Notes: generated by a model from the sequence alone, not told the origin. DNA of 44,579 nucleotides from JAXGPP01 sp964436865 (GCA_964436865.1 CAYTFK010000019.1:1-44579); one strand, 5' to 3'; counted from the first letter of the stretch, positions 15,839 to 25,504 are shown. Numbers and translations: made by a program.

Positions 15839-16267
15839 ATGAAACGCTCCGAAGTCGTCGACGTACTGAATCGCCTCCTCGGCACCGTGTACCGGTCGCT
15901 GCCCATCTATCTCACGGCAGCGCCGCTCTGGGTCCGGCCGGGTTCGGAGGCGGTAGTCGGCGCGCTGGACGCGATTGCCGCCGATCATCGGGTGCTGGCC
16001 GAGCGGATCGCCGAGGCGATTGCGGAACGCGGCGGGCGTCCAGAAACGAGGCAGTTCCCACTCGAATTCACTTCGTTACATGACGTTTCGACCGACTTCA
16101 TTGTGCGCTGTGTGCTGGAGCACGCGGGCCGCGACATGGCGGAGATCGAGTGTTGTATCGAGCGGCTTCGTGAGGCCCCGTTGGCGCAGTCGCTGGCGAA
16201 GGACGCGCTCAAGGCGTTCCGCGAGCACGCCGCCACGCTGAAACGATTGACGAATCACCAGCCGTAA
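15839..16267 (+). CDS. Small all-helical protein, possibly ferritin-like; function unknown
   Basis: The protein has 142 residues and is predicted to be almost entirely helical. Four amphipathic stretches lie near residues 2-18, 36-62, 80-108 and 115-138. Histidines and acids are spaced as in metal-binding four-helix bundles ('AADHRVLAERI', 'VLEHAGRDMAEIECCIE', 'FREHAATLKRL'). This recalls ferritin-like or DUF892/DUF2383-type proteins, but no family signature is certain. It begins 4 bases after the nuoN stop and ends 36 bases before tatD, so it very likely belongs to the nuo transcript. A cytoplasmic location is expected, as there is no signal peptide or membrane segment. Confidence 0.7.
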   Translation: MKRSEVVDVLNRLLGTVYRSLPIYLTAAPLWVRPGSEAVVGALDAIAADHRVLAERIAEAIAERGGRPETRQFPLEFTSLHDVSTDFIVRCVLEHAGRDMAEIECCIERLREAPLAQSLAKDALKAFREHAATLKRLTNHQP

Positions 16268-16303
16268 TCGGCCTGCGGCGTGTCGCTGGCCGCCGGACAA
16301 AGC

Positions 16304-17092
16304 ATGTTCATCGACACGCACGCCCATCTCGACGCCGAGGAATTTGCAGCGGATCGGGACGCCATCATCGATCGGGCCCGCAGTGCCGGTGTCGTGGCAC
16401 TTGTTTGCCCGGCAATTTCGGCAGCATCGAGCGCCGCATGTGTGCAGTTGGCCCGCCAACATCGCGGGGTTTGGGCCGCCGTGGGCATCCAGCCCAACTA
16501 TGCGGCTGAAGCGGCAAGAGACGACTGGCAATTAGTGGAGGCCTTGGCGGCAGAACCCCGGGTTGTTGCTTTAGGCGAGACGGGACTGGACCGGCATTGG
16601 GACTTCACGCCGTTTGACGTGCAGCAGGACTATTTCGACCGCCACTTGCGGCTGGCCCAGGCGCGCGACCTGCCCGTAGTCATTCACTGCCGCGAGGCCG
16701 AAGGGGAAATGCTCCCCATGCTGCGAGAGGCGGCGTCGCGCGGCCCGGTCGGCGGCGTGATGCACTCGTTCAGCGGCGGCGCCGACTTTGCGCGGGAATG
16801 TCTGGATCTCGGCCTCTATCTGAGCTTCTCCGGAGCAGTAACCTACACCAACAAGAAGTTCGCGACGCTGCGCCGTGTGGCGGCCGAGGTTCCGTCCGAC
16901 CGGTTGCTCATCGAGACCGACAGTCCGTACCTCGTGCCGCAACCCCTCCGCGGCAAGGAAAAACGGAACGAGCCGGCGAATATCATTCATACGGCCTCAG
17001 CGCTGGCCGATCTTCGCGGCGTGCCGCTGGAACAACTTGCCGCCGAAACTTCCGCCAATGCGCGGCTTCTGTTCCGGCTGGCTTCGGATTGA
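16304..17092 (+). CDS. tatD: TatD family metal-dependent hydrolase (DNase)
   Basis: This 262-residue protein is a TatD-type TIM-barrel hydrolase that acts on DNA or nucleotide substrates with bound metal ions. The expected metal ligands are visible: 'DTHAHLD' at the N-terminus, 'GETGLDRHWD', 'VIHCREAEGE', 'HSFSGGADFAREC' and 'IETDSPYLVPQPLRGKEKRNEPANI'. The ATG at 16304 puts the barrel start two residues in; a GTG at 16280 is an alternative. It follows the nuo operon closely on the same strand and may be transcribed from it, though the functions are unrelated. Confidence 0.92.
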   Translation: MFIDTHAHLDAEEFAADRDAIIDRARSAGVVALVCPAISAASSAACVQLARQHRGVWAAVGIQPNYAAEAARDDWQLVEALAAEPRVVALGETGLDRHWDFTPFDVQQDYFDRHLRLAQARDLPVVIHCREAEGEMLPMLREAASRGPVGGVMHSFSGGADFARECLDLGLYLSFSGAVTYTNKKFATLRRVAAEVPSDRLLIETDSPYLVPQPLRGKEKRNEPANIIHTASALADLRGVPLEQLAAETSANARLLFRLASD

Positions 17093-17222
17093 GGCAATCG
17101 CCGGGATGGCATCCGGTGAGTGTCGCGTCTGCCCTCGAAGCGGAGGCCTGTACGGCAGAACCGCCTTCCAGCCCACATGGCGGCATGATGCGTTGCATTG
17201 CAGCCGGCGACTGGGAGCATCC

Positions 17223-17251
17223 CTGCCACGCGGCGCCCGTGGCCGTATAAT
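17223..17251 (+). promoter_or_regulatory. Promoter of the thioredoxin-like gene
   Basis: A perfect TATAAT (17246-17251) has CTGCCA (17223-17228, 4 of 6 to consensus) 17 bases upstream. It lies about 35 bases before the start codon at 17287, in a 194-base intergenic stretch otherwise without recognised signals. Confidence 0.55.
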
Positions 17252-17286
17252 GGTTGCGGTCAATCAGCACAAAGGAGAGATCCCCG

Positions 17287-17865
17287 ATGGTCCGAACCGC
17301 CAGCACCATGCTCCCCCTGGGAACTTCCGCCCCCGATTTCTCGCTTCCCGACACCGCCGGCCGCACCGTATCGCTGGCTGATTTCAAGGATTCGCCGGCG
17401 CTACTGGTAATCTTCATGTGCAATCACTGCCCCTACGTGCAGCACGTGGCCGACGGACTCGCGAAGCTTGCGAAGGACTATCAGCAGCGCGGTGTGGCGG
17501 TGGTGGGAATCAACTCCAACGACACGGCGACCCACCCCGACGATTCGCCCGCCAAAATGGCCGATGAGGTTCGCCAGCGCGGCTACACGTTTCCATATCT
17601 CTTCGACGAGACGCAGCAGGTAGCGAAGGCCTATCGCGCGGCCTGCACGCCCGACTTCTTCCTCTTCGACAGCCAGCGGAAACTGGTCTACCGCGGCCAG
17701 ATGGACGACAGCCGGCCGCAGAGTGGCGTACCCGTTACCGGCCAGGATCTCCGCCGCGCCTTGGACGCCGTGCTGGCTCGCGCCCCGGTTCCCGAGCCCC
17801 AGAAGCCAAGCCTGGGCTGCAATATCAAGTGGAAGCCGGGCAACGAACCGGAGTATTTCGGCTGA
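17287..17865 (+). CDS. Thioredoxin-fold redox protein (AhpC/TSA-like)
   Basis: The 192-residue protein has a peroxiredoxin/thioredoxin fold. The entry motif 'LPLGTSAPDFSLPDTAGRTVSLADF' is followed by 'VIFMCNHCPYVQHV', giving a CxxC pair at Cys45 and Cys48, then 'GVAVVGINSND', and 'ACTPDFFLFD' with the cis-proline region. It therefore looks like a member of the planctomycete/cyanobacterial 'thioredoxin family protein' group with a redox-active disulfide. No signal peptide is seen, so it probably acts in the cytoplasm. The ATG at 17287 has a strong AAAGGAGAG ribosome binding site. The C-terminal 'GCNIKWKPGNEPEY' contains a third cysteine typical of this group. It is convergent with mqnD. Confidence 0.88.
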   Translation: MVRTASTMLPLGTSAPDFSLPDTAGRTVSLADFKDSPALLVIFMCNHCPYVQHVADGLAKLAKDYQQRGVAVVGINSNDTATHPDDSPAKMADEVRQRGYTFPYLFDETQQVAKAYRAACTPDFFLFDSQRKLVYRGQMDDSRPQSGVPVTGQDLRRALDAVLARAPVPEPQKPSLGCNIKWKPGNEPEYFG

Positions 17866-17900
17866 TACCGTCGCGGCGCGGCACGGGCCGGATTAGCCAG

Positions 17901-18761
<861 letters not shown>

Positions 18762-18837
18762 CGGACAGGTCCTCCGGGAAAAGGGGGTCGAAAACGCTGC
18801 CGCGGCGGCCCGGACAGCCAAACCGTCCATTGCGCGC

Positions 18838-18867
18838 GAAAAACCCGGGGACCGCAACCCCCGGGTT
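18838..18867 (-). terminator. Terminator at the end of the flagellin-fliD-fliS genes
   Basis: A perfect 9-bp stem (AACCCGGGG 18842-18850 with CCCCGGGTT 18859-18867) with an 8-base loop is followed on the minus strand by a short T run. It stands 32 bases after the fliS stop and before the mqnD start. Confidence 0.75.
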
Positions 18868-18898
18868 GGAAATTCTACAATGAGCGCGGCGCGGATAC

Positions 18899-19393
18899 TC
18901 ACGCTTCGATCGAGAAGCTCCCCAGACCCTCTGCAGGCAGGCAGTCCAGGTCGAGCGTCAGAACAGAGGCTGACTCTGGCTCTGCGGGGCTCGGTTCGAC
19001 CACCTCTTCCGAGGTCGCGCCTTGCAGCATTTCGCAGACCTGCTGCCAGGTTTCCCGCTCGACGTGCAGCACTTCGAGGGCGGCTTCGATCTTCTTCTGA
19101 TCGTACTGGATGTTGGCTTCGGCCAGGCTGCGGAACACGAATACGTAGTACCCGGACATGGTCCGCGCGAGCTCGGGGTTCAACTCGCGGTTGAGCCCCC
19201 CCAGGATGCCGGTGACGATTTCCTGCGCCCTGATGAACGACTCGCAGGCGCGTTCAGCGTTGCCTTCGTTCCAGCACTCCCTGCCGCGCTCAATGAAGCG
19301 GATGGCCGCTTCAACGAGCATCAATTGCAGCTTCTGGGGCGTGGCGGTCAGGACTTCCGTTTCCAAGTAATTCGCGGGCACCGCAGTCAACAC
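18899..19393 (-). CDS. fliS: Flagellar secretion chaperone FliS
   Basis: FliS binds the C-terminus of flagellin and prevents its polymerisation in the cytoplasm before export. The 164-residue protein has the family start ('ANYLETEVLTATPQKLQLMLVEAAIRFIERG'), a region of paired helices, and 'LARTMSGYYVFVFRSLAEANIQYDQKKIEAALEVL'. A tail of about 35 acidic residues (130-164) exceeds the usual length of about 130. It starts with GTG at 19393, with GGGAG six bases upstream. It follows fliD by 37 bases, the usual fliC-fliD-fliS order. Confidence 0.93.
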   Translation of the reverse strand: MLTAVPANYLETEVLTATPQKLQLMLVEAAIRFIERGRECWNEGNAERACESFIRAQEIVTGILGGLNRELNPELARTMSGYYVFVFRSLAEANIQYDQKKIEAALEVLHVERETWQQVCEMLQGATSEEVVEPSPAEPESASVLTLDLDCLPAEGLGSFSIEA

Positions 19394-19430
19394 GTTTGCT
19401 CCCTCAATTCGGCGTGTTCGGGAATAGAAC

Positions 19431-22199
19431 TCAGGAGGAACTTCTGCTGGTCATCGGCTCGAGAACCTGCATCGACTGAAGCAGGCTGAGATCTCGCTGC
19501 ATCTTGGAAATCGCCGTCTCCAGGCGATAGAACTCCTCGAGCATCCGATCCTGTTCCTTGGCCAGCCGGGCGGTCATCGACACCATGCGTTCTTCGTTGT
19601 GCGTAATCTTTTCATCGAGCGCCGCCAGCCGCGACGTGAGGAGCGAATTCTGCTCCCCCGCCAGTTCCTCCAAGAGCTTGTGGAACTTGGACGAAAAGCC
19701 CGTGGTCTCGGACGTAAAAAAGGCCTTCGTCCCGGTCGGATCGGCGACGAACTCTGACGAGAAGGCGTCCTGGTCGAACTCCAGCGTCCCATCGTCTTTG
19801 AGATGGATTCCCAGCTTCTCCAACGACGCCGGCCCGCCGGAGATCATGAACCGTCCGCTGAACAGATAGCTCAGCTCCGTATCGAGCCGCAAGGCGGTCG
19901 AGTCTCCGGTAAGTATGCCGGACTTTTCATTCACGGCATCATAGGCGGTCAAGTCCTTCAACTTGGCGCGGAACTTGTTGTAGTTCTCGACCATCGTCTT
20001 GACCGTGGCGACCAGGTTCGTGTCGGTGCCGGAGACGGCAATCGTCACCGGAGCATCCGATGCCTGTTTGATTTCCAGGCGGACGCCGTCGATCACGTTG
20101 CCGAACGTGTTCGAAGTCGATCGGACGAGCACACTCGAGGCGGAGCCGGCTGGCCCCATGGTGATCAGCGCGTCCTGGGCCCGCGCCGTTTCCTGCAGAT
20201 TGAATGCCACGTCGGCGGTATCGAACACGAGGCTTCCGGCACTCCCCGCCCGGTTGCTGACCAGGGCGAGGCGGTAGGGCAGCCCGGAGCCGTCGTAGAA
20301 TGTCGACGCGGTGACGCCGGCTCCCAAGTCATTGATCTTCGTGACAAGATCGTTCAGCGTGTCGTCGGCATCCAGCGACACGCTGACCGTCGTCGTGCCG
20401 TCAATGGCCTGGACCGTCTCCCCGTCGATTTCCACCAGAGAAGAAGTGCCGACCAGACGCAGATCGGACGCTGTCGAGGAACCACCCTCGAGGATCTGAA
20501 AGCTGCCTCCGCCCGGAGAGACCTTCCTCAGCCGGATCCCGTCGCCCGTCTCGTTGATTCCAGCCTCGATCTCGCTGCTCATCGAGTTGATCTTGCGGAT
20601 TACATCGCCAACGGTCTCGATGCCGGGCCCCGCAAGACTGATGGTGGTGCGTTTGCCGCCGCTGTCGACAATGGTGAACGATTGGCGAGCCACGCCGGCC
20701 CCACCGTTGAGGCTCGAAAGTTTCGTCGATTCGGAAACAACTTGGAGGTTGAGGTCGCTGCGGACCGAGGTCGCCGCTGCGTCGATCGCAATCCCCAATC
20801 GGTCGGCGGTGTTTGTGGCGTCGGCGTTGGCCACGATGAGGTTGCTCGTCGCGGCCCCGGTGGTGTCGATGAGTTCGATGCCGGTGCGGGCCTGGCTGAT
20901 CCGGGCGGTGACTCCAACTCCATTCAGACCGGCCTGCCGGTTGATTTCGTCGACCACCTGCTGGAGCGTCTCCATGCCGGCAAGATGAACCGTCGATGAG
21001 AGGCCGCTGCGGTCGGTGATTCGCAGGTCGCCCAATGTTCCCAGTCCCCGGCCACCGTCGAGGCTGGAAAGGAGCACGGTCTTCAGGCCGCCCATCAGCC
21101 GGCGCCCCGTGACCTGGTCCGCGCCGGCCGCCGTGTCGAGCCCCAGGTCGGCAAGGGCCGGCGAGCCATTCAGAGCGGTGAGCGAAAAAGTGCCTCCCGC
21201 CGGAGTGCTCAGATCCTTGATTACCAATCGGTCGCCACTGGGGTCGATCTCCGCTCGGAGCTTTCCGGGTGCGGCAGCGTTGATCCGTTCGATCACGTCG
21301 CCCAGAGTGACTTCCGCGTCGACCGAGGATCCGCCGGAAGCAATGGGCGAGAGGTCAATGTCGACGGTCGTCGAATCGTTCAGTTGCACGCGAATATCGG
21401 CCAGGACGCGGTTCACCGACACGCCAGCCCCGTCGTTCAGCGCGCTAAGCTGGATGTTCGTGCCAAGCCGCACGATATCCTGGCCGGTCGCCGTGTACGC
21501 AGCCGCGTCGATCCCTGCCAGCCCAAGTGACGCGGCGGTGGTGCCTCCCAATTCCATGACTTTGAGATTCGCCGCGGTCTGGCCGGTATTGTCGGTCAAC
21601 CGGATGGCATCTCCCGCGGCCTCGGCGGTCACGTTGATCGTGGTGTTGCCGTTGATTTCCGCCAGCACATCATCAATCGTCTGGGCGGTGGTGAGATCGA
21701 TCTCCGCTGAGGCGCCGCTGCGGTCGGTAATGCGGATCCGGCCGCGGGCGAAACCCTCACCTCCGGAAAGCATCTCCAGCGGCATCGCCCGTTCGACATG
21801 GTCGCCAAAACGAAAGCGAAACGTCCCGGCGCCGATCGCTCCGCTCGATGAGGCGAACCCCGAGCTCAGCAACTGCTGACTCTGGGCCATTCGCAGCGGA
21901 GTGAACTGATAGGAAGCCTTGGCGGGCTGGCCCGTGATCGTGGCCGCCAGGGCGGTCTCGTTGCTGCTGGTTACTTTCCGCTGGTCGTAAATGCTCTCGT
22001 TCGCCAGCTTGTCGGTGGTGTACTGGAAGGCAACCAGCAGCGCCGTCAATTCAGTGAGTGCGACCTGTTCTTTTTCCAGCGTTTCGGTGCGCGCCTTGAG
22101 CAGGTCGCGCGGCCGCGCGGCGATCTCCATCAATTTCTTGACAGTGTCGGCGATTGGAATTCCCGTGATCAGGCCGACATCGGATTGGATACGTCCCAT
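19431..22199 (-). CDS. fliD: Flagellar filament cap protein FliD (HAP2), enlarged by IN-type repeats
   Basis: FliD caps the filament tip and helps flagellin monomers fold into place. The N-terminal domain ('GLITGIPIADTVKKLMEIAARP', residues 1-110) and the C-terminal domain (about 670-910, ending in long coiled-coil helices) are typical. Between them are four copies of a module of about 90-105 residues starting near 142, 250, 378 and 493, plus a partial fifth near 590-660. They share the form 'LNGGAGV...F.I.D.SG....I.L....T..DV...IN', the flagellin hook IN motif. At 922 residues it is roughly twice the length of the E. coli protein (468). It is exported by the flagellar apparatus, so no signal peptide is expected. 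No strong ribosome binding site is visible. Confidence 0.94.
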   Translation of the reverse strand: MGRIQSDVGLITGIPIADTVKKLMEIAARPRDLLKARTETLEKEQVALTELTALLVAFQYTTDKLANESIYDQRKVTSSNETALAATITGQPAKASYQFTPLRMAQSQQLLSSGFASSSGAIGAGTFRFRFGDHVERAMPLEMLSGGEGFARGRIRITDRSGASAEIDLTTAQTIDDVLAEINGNTTINVTAEAAGDAIRLTDNTGQTAANLKVMELGGTTAASLGLAGIDAAAYTATGQDIVRLGTNIQLSALNDGAGVSVNRVLADIRVQLNDSTTVDIDLSPIASGGSSVDAEVTLGDVIERINAAAPGKLRAEIDPSGDRLVIKDLSTPAGGTFSLTALNGSPALADLGLDTAAGADQVTGRRLMGGLKTVLLSSLDGGRGLGTLGDLRITDRSGLSSTVHLAGMETLQQVVDEINRQAGLNGVGVTARISQARTGIELIDTTGAATSNLIVANADATNTADRLGIAIDAAATSVRSDLNLQVVSESTKLSSLNGGAGVARQSFTIVDSGGKRTTISLAGPGIETVGDVIRKINSMSSEIEAGINETGDGIRLRKVSPGGGSFQILEGGSSTASDLRLVGTSSLVEIDGETVQAIDGTTTVSVSLDADDTLNDLVTKINDLGAGVTASTFYDGSGLPYRLALVSNRAGSAGSLVFDTADVAFNLQETARAQDALITMGPAGSASSVLVRSTSNTFGNVIDGVRLEIKQASDAPVTIAVSGTDTNLVATVKTMVENYNKFRAKLKDLTAYDAVNEKSGILTGDSTALRLDTELSYLFSGRFMISGGPASLEKLGIHLKDDGTLEFDQDAFSSEFVADPTGTKAFFTSETTGFSSKFHKLLEELAGEQNSLLTSRLAALDEKITHNEERMVSMTARLAKEQDRMLEEFYRLETAISKMQRDLSLLQSMQVLEPMTSRSSS
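20442..21776 (-). repeat. Four IN-type repeat modules within fliD
   Basis: These bases encode FliD residues 142-586. The modules share the cores 'GEGFARGRIRITDRSG', 'GAGVSVNRVLADIRVQLND', 'GRGLGTLGDLRITDRSG' and 'GAGVARQSFTIVDSGG'. Each is followed by a 'T..DV...IN' helix and ends near 'A..LGL' or similar. Confidence 0.8.
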
Positions 22200-22303
22200 C
22201 GCGCGACAATAGAGAGAGTGAGGAGGGAACTCGCCCTTTCGGCATAGAATCGTCAGCTAGCGGCGGCAAAATCCAGTTCTTTTGCCCGGATTCCGCGACC
22301 CGC

Positions 22304-22344
22304 AAAAACGAACCGGTCCGCCCTGGCTCCCAGGACGGACCGGT
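22304..22344 (-). terminator. Terminator after the flagellin gene
   Basis: A 15-bp stem with one mismatch (22312-22326 with 22330-22344) closes a 3-base loop and is followed on the minus strand by five T residues (A run 22304-22308). It stands 25 bases after the flagellin stop, so it would let flagellin be expressed far above fliD. Confidence 0.85.
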
Positions 22345-22368
22345 GATCTACCAGCGGGACTATCTGGT

Positions 22369-25098
22369 TTACCCACGCAGCAGCGACAGCACGTTCTGCG
22401 GGGTCTGGTTGGCGATGCCGAGCACCGCGGTACCCGACTGGACGAGGATCTGGGCCCGCGTCAGGTTGGCGGTTTCCTTGGCGAAGTCGGCGTCGCGGAT
22501 CGAGCTCTGGGCGTCGGTCAGGGCCTCGAGCGTATCGCTCAGGGTGGCCATGTTCGTGTCCAGGGTCGTCTTCTGGAAGGCGCCCAGCCGACCGCGGAGT
22601 GAGGTTACCTTGTTGAGCACCTCGTCGACGATGGCGGCCGCCTTGGTCGGATTGTTGGCCAGGGAGGCCGATTCACCCGACTTCAGCTCGTACAACCGGC
22701 CAGTCTTGCCGCGGAGCGAGGCGGTGTTCACGCTCTGGATGCCGAGCCGGGCCTGCTGGTTGCTGACCACGTCGGGACCGAGTTGGAACAGGCCGCCGCC
22801 GCCGGTGATCGAGAACTCGAAGTTCGCGGTCGATCCGGCGGCCAGGGTGATCGACAGGTCGAGCGACGAAGTGTTGATCGAGAACTGGTTGCCGTCGGCG
22901 TTGGCGGTCACGCCGTTGACCGTGGCGCGGATGTCGGTGCCGTTGGCCCGCGCACTGCTGAGCGACGTCTTGAAGGACCCCGCCGCACCCTCGCTGTGTA
23001 CGGTGGCGAAGGCCAAAGCGTTGGACCCGTACTGAGTCGAGGTGATGCTCATTGCACCATTGGCCTGGCTGGCCGATACGCCTGTGGCATCAGAGAGCAG
23101 GTTGATGGCGGCGACTACGTCGTTGATCGAAGCCCCCTGCTCGAACTTGAACACCTCGGCGCCGTCGGTGCCGCCAATCTCGACCACCAGTTCGTCCAGG
23201 AGCACGTTGCCGCCCGTGGTGCCGGTGTTGGCGGCAGCCGTTGCATCGGCGCCGTCGGCGTAGACGAGCGAGTCGCTATTGTTGTGGATCGCGGCGCTGA
23301 AACCCTGCAAGTTGTTGATCGCGTTGGCGATTTGCAGCATCGAGGTGGCGGCCGAGCTATCCATGGTGATGGTCAGCTTGTTGGCGGTCGCGTCGTACGC
23401 GGCTTTGGTATTCGCCGCGGTGAGCCCGTCCTCCTTGGCAAACACGATCTCCATGTTGTTGAAGTCGGCGCCGGGAAGGACGGATTGAATTTCCAGCGAA
23501 TCGATCCTGGTCGTGGCTGACGATTGCGTGTCCGTGATCCTTTTTCCGCTGGCGCCACCCGTGCGGTCGTAGGCCTCCCAGCCGTCGAGATCGTCGATGG
23601 CAGAGATGATGTCGGCCAGATCCGATTTTCCCACGCCTCCCTCGTAGTACACGGTCAGCGTCTTGTTCTGCTCGTCATACTCGGCGCGCTCGCTGCCTGC
23701 CAGGCCGGCGGTGTGCTGGAACTCGATCGTAACGTCGGCCATGGTCGTACCCAGTGTGGCCGCCTTAATGTCGACCAGGTGAGTACCGCCACCTTGGACG
23801 TTGAGCGACAACGCCGCCGAAGCAGCGAGGTCGAGCATGGCGGTGGCATTGGTAGCCGCCGAAAAAGCCGAGTTCATGTAGCCGGTGCTGCCGGTATTGG
23901 CAACGGCCAGCGAGTCCAGGGCGTACGAGCCGTACACGGCCCCGGTACCCGAGGCCGAGAACTCGCTGAGGCCACCGATGGCCGTCACGATGTCGGCGAT
24001 GTCAGTAGCATCGGTGTCGTCGATGGTGATCGTGAGCTTCTTGTTCTGGGCCGAGTAGCTCGCTGTGGGATCGCCGATACCGGTCGCCGTCTGGACGACA
24101 ACTTCGACGTCGTTGAAGTCGATACCGGCCTGTTCGGCGGTAATGGTGACTGTGTCGGCGGCCAGGGTAATACCCGTGCCGTTGATCGTCGCAGCGGGAT
24201 CGCTGAGCGGTTCAGCGGTGTTTGTCGCGCCCGGTGTCTCGAAAGCCTCGAATTCGTCGAGACCGTCGAGGGCAGCAAGAACGGCCGCGGCTTCAGAAGC
24301 GTCTTCGTCGTAAGTAACGGTAATCTTCTTGTTCTCGGCGTCGTACGTTGCGGTGGGCGCGGCCGTATCGTTGTCGACGAACTCAACCGTAACGCCCTCG
24401 TGCTGCGAGCCGAGCGAGGTTGATTTCACAGTAATCGAATAGGTACCGCTGTTGCCACCGCCATCGTCCGTGTTCAGAACGAGATTCACGTGCGGCGCGA
24501 ACTTGAGCACCGCTTCCGCCTGGGCCTCGCCCGACGAGCTGGTGATTGTCGCCTTGGTGGCGGCGGCCGCGATGTTCACGTTGACGTCGATCTGGCCCGC
24601 GGCGCCAAGGTTGGCCTGCTCGATCGAGATGTCTTCGATCGACGACACCTGGCCCGCCGTGCTCACGAAGTCCAGGCTGCCATCGAGGAGCTTTTTGCCC
24701 TGGAACGAGGTCGTCTGGGCGATCCGGTTGATGGCTTCCAACGCCGAGTCGATCTGCAACTGGTTGGCCGCGATTTGATCGTCGCTCAACACGCCCTGGT
24801 TGGCCGCCTCGGTCACCAGGCCGCGGATATCGTTCAACAGGGTCGACACCTGGCCGAGCGCGCTGTCGGCCGTGGCGATCATCTGATTGGCACGCTGCGT
24901 ATTGGTGATCGCCTTCTCGGTGCTGATAATGTCGCTGCGGAGCACTTCGCTGGCGATCAAACCGGCCGGGTCGTCCTTGCCGGAGTTGATCCGCAAGCCG
25001 GTGCTCAACCGGGTGAGAGCGGTCTGCAACTGGGCATTCGAACTCGCCAAAGTCTTCTGGGCAGTCAACGAACTGACGTTGGTGTTGATTCGCGTCAT
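22369..25098 (-). CDS. fliC: Flagellin, very large with repeated variable region
   Basis: Flagellin is the filament subunit. The conserved N-terminal D0/D1 domain ('INTNVSSLTAQKTLASSNAQLQ', 'RLSTGLRINSGKDDPAGL') spans residues 1-170, and the C-terminal D1/D0 domain (about 765-909, 'RDADFAKETANLTRAQILVQSGTAVL') ends normally. The middle 590 residues hold four divergent copies of a module (near 221, 314, 441 and 533) and one flagellin IN-type module (about 640-715). At 909 residues it is about twice the usual size. A sigma28-like promoter and a leader of about 250 bases precede it. The ribosome binding site AAAGG lies 8 bases before the ATG. A strong terminator follows it. Confidence 0.96.
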   Translation of the reverse strand: MTRINTNVSSLTAQKTLASSNAQLQTALTRLSTGLRINSGKDDPAGLIASEVLRSDIISTEKAITNTQRANQMIATADSALGQVSTLLNDIRGLVTEAANQGVLSDDQIAANQLQIDSALEAINRIAQTTSFQGKKLLDGSLDFVSTAGQVSSIEDISIEQANLGAAGQIDVNVNIAAAATKATITSSSGEAQAEAVLKFAPHVNLVLNTDDGGGNSGTYSITVKSTSLGSQHEGVTVEFVDNDTAAPTATYDAENKKITVTYDEDASEAAAVLAALDGLDEFEAFETPGATNTAEPLSDPAATINGTGITLAADTVTITAEQAGIDFNDVEVVVQTATGIGDPTASYSAQNKKLTITIDDTDATDIADIVTAIGGLSEFSASGTGAVYGSYALDSLAVANTGSTGYMNSAFSAATNATAMLDLAASAALSLNVQGGGTHLVDIKAATLGTTMADVTIEFQHTAGLAGSERAEYDEQNKTLTVYYEGGVGKSDLADIISAIDDLDGWEAYDRTGGASGKRITDTQSSATTRIDSLEIQSVLPGADFNNMEIVFAKEDGLTAANTKAAYDATANKLTITMDSSAATSMLQIANAINNLQGFSAAIHNNSDSLVYADGADATAAANTGTTGGNVLLDELVVEIGGTDGAEVFKFEQGASINDVVAAINLLSDATGVSASQANGAMSITSTQYGSNALAFATVHSEGAAGSFKTSLSSARANGTDIRATVNGVTANADGNQFSINTSSLDLSITLAAGSTANFEFSITGGGGLFQLGPDVVSNQQARLGIQSVNTASLRGKTGRLYELKSGESASLANNPTKAAAIVDEVLNKVTSLRGRLGAFQKTTLDTNMATLSDTLEALTDAQSSIRDADFAKETANLTRAQILVQSGTAVLGIANQTPQNVLSLLRG
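23284..24438 (-). repeat. Four divergent repeat modules within flagellin
   Basis: These bases encode flagellin residues 221-605. The four modules align around 'TYDAENKKITVTYDED', 'SYSAQNKKLTITIDDT', 'EYDEQNKTLTVYYEGG' and 'AYDATANKLTITMDSS'. Each is followed by a helix ('AAVLAALDGLDEFEAF', 'ADIVTAIGGLSEFSAS', 'ADIISAIDDLDGWEAY', 'LQIANAINNLQGFSAA'). Copies are separated by variable linkers. Confidence 0.82.
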
Positions 25099-25356
25099 TT
25101 CAGATACCTTTTCTCAGCTTGTGAGGACGTAGCCTGAGTCTGTTCGGAGTACGGGAGTCGACGGTCTTTCCGAATCAGCCTGTCCGCTGGCCGCCCTGGT
25201 ACACGAGGTATCTCAGGCGCGGGTCGCAGCACGAAAGTCTGGTGTTCACGCTAGGCTCCGTCCTGACTCGAGAGCGCTTGTCGCAGTGGCTGTCGGGCGA
25301 TCGCGTTCCGACTTTCACCGCGCAAGGCCCCCCGGCGGGACCTCGCCTAAGGAGCA

Positions 25357-25384
25357 GTATCGGATTGGGAAACTGCGGGCTTTA
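25357..25384 (-). promoter_or_regulatory. Candidate sigma28-type (FliA) promoter of flagellin
   Basis: On the minus strand TAAAGCCC (TAAA at 25381-25384) is followed by CCGATAC (25357-25363). Consensus is TAAAGTTT-N11-GCCGATAA; here the spacer is one base longer than ideal and both boxes are partial. The site is about 260 bases upstream of the flagellin ATG. Confidence 0.5.
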
Positions 25385-25460
25385 GGCAATTCATTCGCGC
25401 AGGTCTCAATCTAACTGTCGGCTGCTCATGTTCGTTCTCGGCATGACATGCGGATCAGTC

Positions 25461-25504
25461 AAAACAAAAGGCCCCGCCAGTCGCTACTTCGACGTGGCGG
25501 GGCC
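25461..25504 (-). terminator. Terminator after csrA (second copy)
   Basis: A perfect 10-bp stem (GGCCCCGCCA 25470-25479 with TGGCGGGGCC 25495-25504) with a 15-base loop is followed on the minus strand by TTTTGTTTT. It ends the fliW-csrA transcript 43 bases after the csrA stop. Confidence 0.87.

Noticed and set aside
25099..25357. Classic CsrA-binding pair over the flagellin ribosome binding site
   Set aside because: The ribosome binding site is AAAGG without GGA, and only a single ACGGA motif was found in mid-leader.
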